In this document: positions 7,672 through 14,401 of the stretch, piece after piece
Numbering within the stretch: the stretch's first letter is position 1
Layout: the number at the start of each line of letters is the position of its first letter
Assembly: GCA_002345205.1 (NCBI GenBank)
Contig: DDVI01000012.1
Span: forward strand, 1-18,629
Source: Bdellovibrionaceae bacterium UBA2316
GTDB lineage: Bacteria > Bdellovibrionota > Bdellovibrionia > Bdellovibrionales > Bdellovibrionaceae
Direction: 5' to 3'
Length of the DNA stretch: 18,629 nt
The notes under the pieces: model-generated
Told to the model about the DNA's origin: nothing
Database searches by the model: none
Seen by the model: only the letters and a program-made list of their open reading frames with translations
Position numbers and translations under genes: made by a program

Positions 7672-8580
7672 ATGTTTGTGAAACAAATACTGACCACAGC
7701 ACTAATAATTTTAGGAACGTTGGCCTGTACAACAAACAAGGCTGAATTAGGGTCGGCAGAGAACCCCATTAAAATTCACTTTTTACCCTCACTCGATGCG
7801 AAAGTTATCGAAGACAATTCAAAAGTATTTAAAATTTTTCTAGAAGCTAATACCCCTTACAAATATGAATTCGTTGTTCTTCAGTCCTATGTAGCGGTCG
7901 TCGAATCGTTTGGTACAAAAAGAGCCGATGTCGCTGCGTTGAATTCATTCGGGTATTTATTGGCGCATGACAAGTACGGTGCGGAAGCTAAAATGATCGT
8001 ATTACGGCATGGTTCTTCAACATACCAAGCTCAATTTATCATCCCAGCCGATAGTAAAATTAAAAAACTGCATGACCTAGATGGCAAAAAAATTGCGTTT
8101 GTCGATCCGTCCTCTACCTCGGGTTATCTGCTGCCGATGAAGACGCTAAAGGATCGAAATATTACACCTAAAGAATCAATATTTATGATGAGGCACGACG
8201 CCGTTGTATCCAAGGTCTATCGAAAGGAAGTGGATGCGGGAGCTACGTTTTATTCGCCACCTATTGATGGAAAGGTAGAGGACGCACGCCGGCTAGTCGT
8301 TGCTCAATATCCTGATGTGGATAAGAAAGTAAAAATATTAGAATTATCTGAACCTATTCCAAATGATCCTATTGTGTTTCGTAAAGACATGCCTGAAAAG
8401 CTGAAGCAGCAAGTAGTTGAAGCATTAATGAAATTCATCAAGACGCCAGAAGGGCAAAAAGCGTTCAAAGAAACTTATGGCGTAACCGACTTGAAGCTCA
8501 CAACGGATGCTGAGTTTGAACCCATTAGAAAAATGTTAGCCCAAATTGGTAAATCAGCCCAAGAAATGATGAGTAAGTAA
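7672..8580 (+). CDS. phnD: PhnD-type phosphonate/phosphite ABC transporter substrate-binding lipoprotein
   Basis: A 302-residue periplasmic binding protein. The frame is open from a GTG at 7636, but ATG 7672 is chosen because it directly begins a lipoprotein signal peptide (hydrophobic 6-18, Cys19 in TLAC) and has GGTGA about 6 bases upstream. TLAC is a slightly unusual lipobox. Family features are ADVAALNSFGY (85-95), VDPSSTSGY (144-152), whose Ser/Thr cluster in PhnD homologues holds the phosphonate oxygens, H175-D176, and VDAGATF (187-193). By analogy it captures a phosphonate, phosphite or phosphate-like ligand and hands it to PhnE/PhnC. The stop TAA shares a base with the phnC ATG. No C-P lyase or phosphonatase gene is in the window, so the ligand is open. 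Confidence 0.9.
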   Translation: MFVKQILTTALIILGTLACTTNKAELGSAENPIKIHFLPSLDAKVIEDNSKVFKIFLEANTPYKYEFVVLQSYVAVVESFGTKRADVAALNSFGYLLAHDKYGAEAKMIVLRHGSSTYQAQFIIPADSKIKKLHDLDGKKIAFVDPSSTSGYLLPMKTLKDRNITPKESIFMMRHDAVVSKVYRKEVDAGATFYSPPIDGKVEDARRLVVAQYPDVDKKVKILELSEPIPNDPIVFRKDMPEKLKQQVVEALMKFIKTPEGQKAFKETYGVTDLKLTTDAEFEPIRKMLAQIGKSAQEMMSK

Positions 8581-9350
8581 TGTCTGAATCCATTCTGTCT
8601 GTAAAAAACTTAGTAAAGACTTATCCTAACGGTGTTCAAGCTTTAAAGGGCGTTTCGTTCGACGTAAAAAAAGGTGAATTTTTAGTTGTGATCGGGCTCA
8701 GTGGTTCTGGCAAATCCACATTGCTAAGATGTATTAATCGATTGAATGATCCAACGTCAGGTGATGTTCTATTTGAAGGGCAAAATATTGCTCGTGTCGA
8801 TAGCGAGGGAATAAAAAAACTCAGAACAAAAATTGCTATGATTTTTCAGCATTTTAATTTGATCCCTAGGCATTCTGTTTTATCAAATGTGTTGATGGGG
8901 CGTTTGGGGCGGATGACAAATTGGAAAGCTATCTTTGGACTGTTTTCCGCGACAGATAAGTACAATGCGATGAAGTATCTTGAGCTTGTCGGTATTAGTG
9001 AAAAAGCGAAAATCCGTGCAGATCAACTATCGGGTGGTCAGCAGCAAAGAGTGGCAATTGCCCGTGCATTGGCGCAGGATCCAAGGGTTTTACTAGCTGA
9101 TGAACCAGTGGCGTCTCTTGATCCGGCAACCTGTCATATAGTTATGGATTATTTGAAGAAAGTTAATCAGGAATTAGGAATTACAATCATTTGTAATTTG
9201 CATTTCTTAAGTTTAGTTCGTCAGTATGCAACTCGTGTGATTGCATTGAAAGAAGGGCGTATAGTATTCGAAGGTAGTCCAGATGAGATTACAGATGAAT
9301 GGTTTCAAAAAATCTACGGCGAAGGCGCGCGCGAAGTGCAGGTGAATTAG
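8580..9350 (+). CDS. phnC: PhnC-type phosphonate/phosphite ABC transporter ATP-binding protein
   Basis: A 256-residue ABC ATPase of normal length. Walker A is GLSGSGKST at 39-47, the Q-loop glutamine is Q90, the signature is LSGGQ at 150-154, Walker B ends in D174-E175, and the H-loop histidine is H208 within CNLHFL, close to the NLH form typical of PhnC. It would power import through PhnE. Translation is coupled to phnD by the TAATG overlap, and phnE starts one base after its stop. All catalytic residues are present, so it should be functional. Confidence 0.93.
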   Translation: MSESILSVKNLVKTYPNGVQALKGVSFDVKKGEFLVVIGLSGSGKSTLLRCINRLNDPTSGDVLFEGQNIARVDSEGIKKLRTKIAMIFQHFNLIPRHSVLSNVLMGRLGRMTNWKAIFGLFSATDKYNAMKYLELVGISEKAKIRADQLSGGQQQRVAIARALAQDPRVLLADEPVASLDPATCHIVMDYLKKVNQELGITIICNLHFLSLVRQYATRVIALKEGRIVFEGSPDEITDEWFQKIYGEGAREVQVN

Positions 9351-9351
9351 T

Positions 9352-10380
9352 ATGAATTCCTATTTAGCCAAACGATTTATTTTTGATAGTGCCAGTTTTG
9401 CCTTTGTCTTTTGTATTATAATCATTGCTATAGGTAGTCCTTCGGACGAACAGTGGTTGGATTTGAAGTTCAATACTCTAGTCGTTGTTGCGATGATGAT
9501 TTTGGGTGGGGCTGCTAGCCATTTGCTGAATGTTAGAGGATTTAAAACTCTCGGTGAGTCTTTGTTTGAACCTGACTACAAGAAAATCCAGGCTGAAGAA
9601 ATGCCATTTTATAAAAAGTTTTCCCAGTGGCAATTGTGGATATTCCTGTTAGTGCTTTTTGTGGCGGGTCTCAGTGCGACCGAATTTTCGCTATATAAAA
9701 TTCTAGACAAAGATGGCTTTGATGGGGCTATGCGGATTTTTGCCAAACTACTAAATCCGAATTTTGATTTGTTGCCGAGTGCTGTTCTAAAAATGTTCGA
9801 GACTATTTTTATGGCATTCTTGGCCACGGCATTTGCAATTCCTATTGCTTTTGTTTTAAGCTTTGCTGCCGCGAAGAATATCATGAAGCATCCGCTTGCT
9901 TTTGGCATTTACTTACTTTTACGCACACTTTTGAACGTGGTCAGATCTGTTGAAGCTTTCATGTGGGCAATTATCTTTTCAGTTTGGGTAGGGATCGGCG
10001 CAAGTGCCGGAATGTTAGCATTAATGATCCACTCGATTGCGTCATTGGCAAAACAGTATTCTGAAATAGTTGAGACCGTTTCCGAAGGGCCTATTGAAGG
10101 AATTCAGGCGACAGGTGCATCGCAATTGCAGACTATTTGGTACGCAATCGTGCCTCAAGTTATTTTGCCGTATATCTCGTTCACGGTGTACCGATGGGAT
10201 ATAAATGTTCGAATGGCTACTATTGTTGGTTTTGTCGGTGGTGGCGGTATTGGTAAATTGTTAATTGCATATCAAGGTCAAGCAATGTGGGAAGAAGTTG
10301 GCTGTATCTTTTTTGTGATTGCAGTAGTAGTTTGGTTATTGGATCAGGGTAGTGCCTATATCCGCGAAGCGCTAAAATAG
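9352..10380 (+). CDS. phnE: PhnE-type phosphonate/phosphite ABC transporter permease with N-terminal extension
   Basis: A 342-residue inner-membrane permease. Hydrophobic segments lie near 11-28, 40-58, 95-110, 148-172, 182-217, 218-233, 266-282 and 313-331. The cytoplasmic coupling loop with the EAA-like motif is at 249-273 (EGIQATGAS followed by I-V-P and L-P), matching the binding-protein-dependent permease family. E. coli PhnE is about 275 residues; the excess here is at the N-terminus, where two extra membrane segments precede the conserved core. The C-terminal GGGGIGKLL (296-304) is also family-typical. It starts one base after phnC and is followed 9 bases later by the thioesterase, so all four genes form one operon. 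Confidence 0.92.
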   Translation: MNSYLAKRFIFDSASFAFVFCIIIIAIGSPSDEQWLDLKFNTLVVVAMMILGGAASHLLNVRGFKTLGESLFEPDYKKIQAEEMPFYKKFSQWQLWIFLLVLFVAGLSATEFSLYKILDKDGFDGAMRIFAKLLNPNFDLLPSAVLKMFETIFMAFLATAFAIPIAFVLSFAAAKNIMKHPLAFGIYLLLRTLLNVVRSVEAFMWAIIFSVWVGIGASAGMLALMIHSIASLAKQYSEIVETVSEGPIEGIQATGASQLQTIWYAIVPQVILPYISFTVYRWDINVRMATIVGFVGGGGIGKLLIAYQGQAMWEEVGCIFFVIAVVVWLLDQGSAYIREALK

Positions 10381-10389
10381 GGAAAATGT

Positions 10390-10779
10390 ATGATAAATTT
10401 TGAAACTACAATTAAGGAAACTCAAGTTGATATGCTAGGGCATTTAAATAATGCTGTTTACCTTGAGCTTTTCGAGCTTGCCCGCTGGGATATCATTCAT
10501 TCTAAAGGTTATGGTTTAAAGAAAATGATTGAACTACAACAAGGTCCTGTTCTTTTAGAAGTAAATTTAAAATTCATGAAAGAAGTTCTAGCCCGTGATG
10601 TGATAACTATCAAATCCGAACTCGTAAAATACGAAGGCCGAGTGGGAGAGATTCTTCAGAAAATGTACAAAGCCAACGGCGACCAAGCCGCAGAGCTGAA
10701 AGTTACGTTTGGTTTATTCGACATGAAAACGCGGCGATTGATTGAGCCGACACCAGAATGGAAAGCGGCACTAAGCTGA
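10390..10779 (+). CDS. Hotdog-fold acyl-CoA thioesterase (4HBT/YbgC-like)
   Basis: A 129-residue cytoplasmic enzyme of normal single-domain length. The signature V13-D-M-L-G-H-L-N-N followed by AVYLELFELARW matches the 4-hydroxybenzoyl-CoA thioesterase family, with D14 the likely catalytic residue and H18, N20 and N21 conserved around it. It would hydrolyse an acyl- or aryl-CoA thioester. It sits 9 bases after phnE with GGGAAAA before the ATG, so it is the last gene of the phn operon. No metabolic link to phosphonates is obvious; cotranscription may only be convenience. The stop overlaps the convergent response-regulator stop by 9 bp. Confidence 0.88.
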   Translation: MINFETTIKETQVDMLGHLNNAVYLELFELARWDIIHSKGYGLKKMIELQQGPVLLEVNLKFMKEVLARDVITIKSELVKYEGRVGEILQKMYKANGDQAAELKVTFGLFDMKTRRLIEPTPEWKAALS

Positions 10780-11409
10780 TTTAAAAAACTTTCCTTTTTT
10801 TGTCTCGAGATCTTCTTCAGTAGAGAAAAGTAGATCTAATTTTTCTTCTAGTTTATTCAAGATTTCGTCGGGAGACGAGGTGCTGAAATTGCCCAGGGCA
10901 TCTTTTTCCAAAATAAATGACTGCATTTCCTTTTCAGTGACTCGGTCATTAAGTACTACTTTTAAAAAGCTATAGTATTCGCGAAGTTGGTCAATTGTTG
11001 ATCTAATCTCGCTTCTTAATTTTGAACTATCATGCTCGATGATAATCTCTTTAATAGCCAGTTCCAGTTTTTCTTTTGTCGAAGGTTTTTCAAGAAGGCG
11101 GAAGGCCCCAACTTGAAGTGCTTTAAAAATGACTTCTTTCTCTAAGTAGGCGGAAAATAGAATGAATGGAAAATGGTATCCCTGTTCGAAACACTTTTTT
11201 ATCATGTCCAAACCATTCATTTGAGGCATGTTAAAGTCCGAGATAAGTGCATCAAATGGTACGTCTTTATGCGCAGTTAGAAAGGCAATAAAATCATTAG
11301 GACGATTAAAGGAAATTACGTCATAAGAATCTTCCAATAGACTGCTGAACAGTTCAGTCAAATCGACTTCATCATCAACAATTACGACGGTTTTTTTAGA
11401 TTGGTTCAT
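10771..11409 (-). CDS. Response regulator receiver protein without DNA-binding domain
   Basis: A 212-residue protein from ATG 11409; the frame extends to a TTG at 11448, but those extra codons lie across a sigma-28-like -10 element. The receiver domain (about 6-122) has D12-D13, phosphoacceptor D58 in ISDFNMPQMNG, S86 at the Thr/Ser switch position, and K108-P109. The remaining 90 residues are charged and helical-looking, probably coiled coil, with no helix-turn-helix, GGDEF or HD motif. It therefore probably acts by protein-protein contact or as a phosphate sink. No histidine kinase is adjacent. It is transcribed divergently from the GYF-GYF-PilZ gene. Confidence 0.88.
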   Translation of the reverse strand: MNQSKKTVVIVDDEVDLTELFSSLLEDSYDVISFNRPNDFIAFLTAHKDVPFDALISDFNMPQMNGLDMIKKCFEQGYHFPFILFSAYLEKEVIFKALQVGAFRLLEKPSTKEKLELAIKEIIIEHDSSKLRSEIRSTIDQLREYYSFLKVVLNDRVTEKEMQSFILEKDALGNFSTSSPDEILNKLEEKLDLLFSTEEDLETKKGKFFKSA

Positions 11410-11417
11410 ATCTAATG

Positions 11418-11444
11418 ATATCGGCACGTTCAGGGCCAAATTAA
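11418..11444 (-). promoter_or_regulatory. Possible sigma-28-type promoter before the response regulator
   Basis: On the minus strand the bases from 11425 to 11418 read GCCGATAT, the exact -10 form of Bacillus sigma-D and one base from E. coli FliA. At 15-base spacing the -35 region reads TTAATTTG, matching 5 of 8 consensus bases. Transcription would begin near 11411, right at the ATG at 11409. The -10 is good and the -35 weak, so this is a candidate only. Confidence 0.35.
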
Positions 11445-11532
11445 ACAAATCATAAACAAAAATCGGTTAAAGGGTGTATAGAAAATCGACAAAAGTACGG
11501 GAAAAAATATCCGAAAAATGGTCTAGCCAGCA

Positions 11533-11561
11533 TAAAGTTAGATGCTTTAATCCCCGAATAA
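11533..11561 (+). promoter_or_regulatory. Sigma-28 (FliA)-like promoter before the GYF-GYF-PilZ gene
   Basis: TAAAGTTA at 11533-11540 matches 7 of 8 bases of the FliA -35 consensus. After a 12-base spacer comes CCCGAATAA at 11553-11561, which is GCCGATAA with the first G changed to C and one extra A inserted. Predicted transcription start is near 11568, giving a leader of about 19 bases that contains the Shine-Dalgarno AAGGA at 11577-11581. The geometry is coherent, but the -10 insertion lowers certainty. Confidence 0.5.
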
Positions 11562-11586
11562 AGTTGAGTCTAGTCAAAGGAAAAAT

Positions 11587-12423
11587 ATGGTTAAAAATTA
11601 TTACGTAAGTAAAAATAATCAACAAATCGGACCGTTTTCTGAGGATGATGTTGTTGGTAAAATTAAATCCAAAGAGATTAGTTGGATGGACTATATTTAT
11701 GACGATTCGAAAAAAGATTGGGTCATCATCGTCGAGCATAAGGCGTTCAATAAAATGTTTACGGAAAGCGTGTTGAAACATTCTATTAACGACCCAACCA
11801 TTGGTAAACCAACTAAGAGTGTTGAGCTGACGACGGTAGATTCTATTCAAGAAAAAGCTTGGTATGTTTTGAAAGATAATAATAATTATGGACCGTTTTC
11901 AAAAGCAGAAATTATTCAAATGTTGCAGGCTAAAATCTTGTACGAATATGATTTTCTGTGGCAGCCAGAAATGGAAAGCTGGAAACGTCTCGCAGAGATT
12001 ACTGATTTTTCTAGAAGCAATTTAAAAAAGTTGATCCAAAGTGGAGATCCTGCAGTTTCTGAAATATTTTTTCGTCGTCGTAACGTACGTGTAACGTATG
12101 GTTGTTCATTGATCGTCCATAATAACAAACAAATATTTAAGGGCCGCAGCCTAGAAATTAGTTCGGGTGGTGCAGGCGTTTATATTGACACTAATCAATT
12201 CACACCTGGGCAAAATTTGTTTTTACATTTTCAGCCAGGTGATGGCGTTCCGCCATTCAATGCTGTTTGTACAATCATCAGTAAAGAGTTTCATTCGCAT
12301 CCAATTAACAAGGCGAATGAATTTAAGTATGGTGTGAAGTTTACAAGTATTAGTCAAAATATAAAGCAAAAGATTCAAGAGTTTGCTGAAAAAGAAATGA
12401 TTCAGCGAAAGAAGGTTGCGTGA
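11587..12423 (+). CDS. GYF-GYF-PilZ protein, candidate cyclic-di-GMP receptor
   Basis: A 278-residue soluble protein with three domains. Two GYF_2-like domains lie at about 5-50 (YYVSKNNQQIGPFSEDD then W45) and 91-137 (AWYVLKDNNNYGPFSKAEI then W132); such domains usually bind proline-rich or other protein partners. A C-terminal PilZ domain spans about 160-270, with R164-x-x-x-R168 and E190-I-S-S-G-G195, matching the cyclic-di-GMP motifs RxxxR and D/NxSxxG except Glu for Asp/Asn. It could sense cyclic-di-GMP and pass the signal through its GYF domains. AAGGA lies 6 bases ahead of ATG 11587. Its TGA overlaps the GTG start of the VWA lipoprotein, so the two are coupled. A sigma-28-like promoter precedes it, suggesting a motility link. 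Confidence 0.88.
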   Translation: MVKNYYVSKNNQQIGPFSEDDVVGKIKSKEISWMDYIYDDSKKDWVIIVEHKAFNKMFTESVLKHSINDPTIGKPTKSVELTTVDSIQEKAWYVLKDNNNYGPFSKAEIIQMLQAKILYEYDFLWQPEMESWKRLAEITDFSRSNLKKLIQSGDPAVSEIFFRRRNVRVTYGCSLIVHNNKQIFKGRSLEISSGGAGVYIDTNQFTPGQNLFLHFQPGDGVPPFNAVCTIISKEFHSHPINKANEFKYGVKFTSISQNIKQKIQEFAEKEMIQRKKVA

Positions 12424-13382
12424 AGACGTGGGCACTATTGCCCTTTATCTTTTTGCTCGGTTGTTCAAATGGCGTCGAGTTTGAAGTTGGGGAAACAAGT
12501 CAGAATTTTGCACAAGATGTAAAGTACAATCGCACAGTGGATATTTTATTTGTGATTGATAACGGCGCTTCGATGAACATGGTTCAACAGCAACTGCATG
12601 ATCAATTGCCGTACCTGTTTGACTCACTTCGTGAATTGGACATGGATATACATATTGCCACAACTTCGATGACGATGCTCAGCAGCTTTCCAGAAAGTGG
12701 AAAATTAGTCGGAACACCAAAATATATTACGACGGAAACTTCGAACTTTGTTGAAGAGTTGAAAAAGAAAATATTTATTGGTGAAAATGGGTCTACTCTT
12801 GAAGAAGGATTAGCAGCGGTCGAATCTGTACTTTCAGAATCTTACCGTAAAACAGAAGGTAAAGGCTTTTTGCGCGACGACTCTTACCTTAACATAATAG
12901 TTCTAAGTAACGAAGATGATAAGAGTCCGAAACCTTGGAACTACTATGCCAATTTACTAGATAAATTAAGACCAGATCACGCGGATGGAACTAAAGCATG
13001 GTCACTGAATTTCTTCGGTGTACTTTCGCAACAAGATACCTGCAGCAGTTCACAGTGGGGGTTTAAAGAGCCCGGTGTGAAGTTTATGGAAATGGTGAAC
13101 TACTCGGGTGGCGTGAAGGGATCATTATGTGGTACGGATCTGTATCGTTCAGTTTCGAGTATAAAAGCTCGCATCATCCAAATTCTTACGGACTATAAAT
13201 TGGATCGTAAACCAAGAGTTGATACAATTCGAGTTTATGTGGCAGGTAATGAAGTATTAAAAGACGATGTCAACGGTTGGTCGTACATAGCGAGTGCTAA
13301 CTTAATCCGATTTAATGGAACGTCGGTTCCTAATGCTGAAGAAGGTATCCGCGTCGACTTTCTCCCTGAAGAAGCTAACTAG
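12420..13382 (+). CDS. VWA-domain lipoprotein
   Basis: A 320-residue secreted lipoprotein. The start is GTG 12420, overlapping the PilZ gene stop as GTGA, with AAGAAGG just upstream. The signal peptide ends in the lipobox LLGC (Cys15); Ser16 after it favours the outer membrane under the E. coli sorting rule. A von Willebrand factor A-like domain begins at DILFVIDNGASM (41-52). Its metal site is degenerate: D47-x-G49-x-S51 where DxSxS is usual. EDDKS (165-169) may supply a later metal ligand. The domain probably runs to about 260, followed by a 60-residue beta-rich tail. VWA domains mediate adhesion or complex assembly. No partner is shown by sequence, but coupling to the PilZ protein suggests surface function under cyclic-di-GMP influence. 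Stop overlaps the convergent cytochrome gene by 4 bp. Confidence 0.82.
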   Translation: MKTWALLPFIFLLGCSNGVEFEVGETSQNFAQDVKYNRTVDILFVIDNGASMNMVQQQLHDQLPYLFDSLRELDMDIHIATTSMTMLSSFPESGKLVGTPKYITTETSNFVEELKKKIFIGENGSTLEEGLAAVESVLSESYRKTEGKGFLRDDSYLNIIVLSNEDDKSPKPWNYYANLLDKLRPDHADGTKAWSLNFFGVLSQQDTCSSSQWGFKEPGVKFMEMVNYSGGVKGSLCGTDLYRSVSSIKARIIQILTDYKLDRKPRVDTIRVYVAGNEVLKDDVNGWSYIASANLIRFNGTSVPNAEEGIRVDFLPEEAN

Positions 13383-14401
13383 TTTGATATTGCATAAATC
13401 CAAGATTTAATTGTATCGATTTGCTCGGCAGATAGGCCCGGCAAATCTTTTGGCATATCCCGTTTCGCGGAAGGATTATTGTCAACAGAGCCTTTGAGTG
13501 AGTGCCATAGGGGAGATTCCTCTAGGCTTTTGGGTTTCACTAACTGAATATTTTTTGTATACGACGATGCGGTAGTAAACCCGGATTCAGATAAACTGAT
13601 CCAAGACGTGTGACATCTAAAACATGAGTTTCTCATGATTGTGCGAACTTGCGGGAATAGTGCGGATTCATTACTCCAAGCCAAGTAATCGGGCATCGTG
13701 TTACTTGTTTTGGTCGGAATATTATATTGTGAAGCGATTTGACGAGAAATAACATTTATTTCACCCGGTTCCATCGCGCGTTTAAAAATCAGCGTTTCCT
13801 GGATATTGGTCAATGACAAACTGCTTTCTAGATAATTAAAGTTTAGAGGAGTACCAGTCTGTTTAACTGTAAGCGTGCGATACTCGCCGTTTACCATGAG
13901 TAAAATATTTCTTGGGTCTTTGCCTGCTCGAGCGCCAATAACTAACGGTTGATTGGGATCTATTGCAAAGCTAACTTCCGAAAAGTTACTTGCGGGTGCT
14001 TCATGAATGAGTTTTACCGAGTTTCCCTGGACCACAACTTTCAAAATTTGGTCTCTATCAACAACCAAAGATAGTTCTGAACCTGATCGACGGTTGGTAA
14101 CTACAAAAAAAGAAGTCGTAGTGTCAGCAAAAAAAAGAGTAGCTGAAGAATTCACCGTGGAATCAAAAATAATTTCGTTCTTGGCCATCAGTATATCGTA
14201 GTCATACAAGTTATCCCAATACGACTGTAACTCTGTTTGCTCGACGATATTGCGAGCGTATTCTGATCCATATTTAAACTCATCGAGTGGCTGGAACTCA
14301 CCACCACAGTTTTGGAACGCAATAACAACAGAAGCTACCACTAAAGGAAGCGCCCATTTTGCTTCAACTTTTTTATATAGCGACTTGGCGTACATCTTCA
14401 T
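13379..14401 (-). CDS. Lipoprotein with LamG-like domain and C-terminal c-type cytochrome motif
   Basis: A 340-residue protein. ATG 14401 is chosen because it overlaps the upstream stop as ATGA; GTG 14413 would add four residues. The signal region ends in F29-Q-N-C32, a non-canonical lipobox. Residues about 71-228 look like a concanavalin/LamG beta-sandwich: alternating strands ending in ETLIFKRAMEPGEINVISRQ (202-221), which recalls the closing helix of such domains. The C-terminal 100 residues carry one heme c site, C260-F-R-C263-H264, and M316 in RDMPKDLPGLS is a likely sixth ligand. This arrangement resembles planctomycete-type cytochromes. It is probably anchored in the envelope, facing the periplasm or outside. 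It is the last gene of the four-gene operon. Confidence 0.75.
   Translation of the reverse strand: MKMYAKSLYKKVEAKWALPLVVASVVIAFQNCGGEFQPLDEFKYGSEYARNIVEQTELQSYWDNLYDYDILMAKNEIIFDSTVNSSATLFFADTTTSFFVVTNRRSGSELSLVVDRDQILKVVVQGNSVKLIHEAPASNFSEVSFAIDPNQPLVIGARAGKDPRNILLMVNGEYRTLTVKQTGTPLNFNYLESSLSLTNIQETLIFKRAMEPGEINVISRQIASQYNIPTKTSNTMPDYLAWSNESALFPQVRTIMRNSCFRCHTSWISLSESGFTTASSYTKNIQLVKPKSLEESPLWHSLKGSVDNNPSAKRDMPKDLPGLSAEQIDTIKSWIYAISN

Noticed and set aside
11467..11850. A 127-residue minus-strand open frame over the start of the GYF-GYF-PilZ gene
   Set aside because: It is antisense to a gene with clear domains, lacks recognisable motifs and covers the promoter region.
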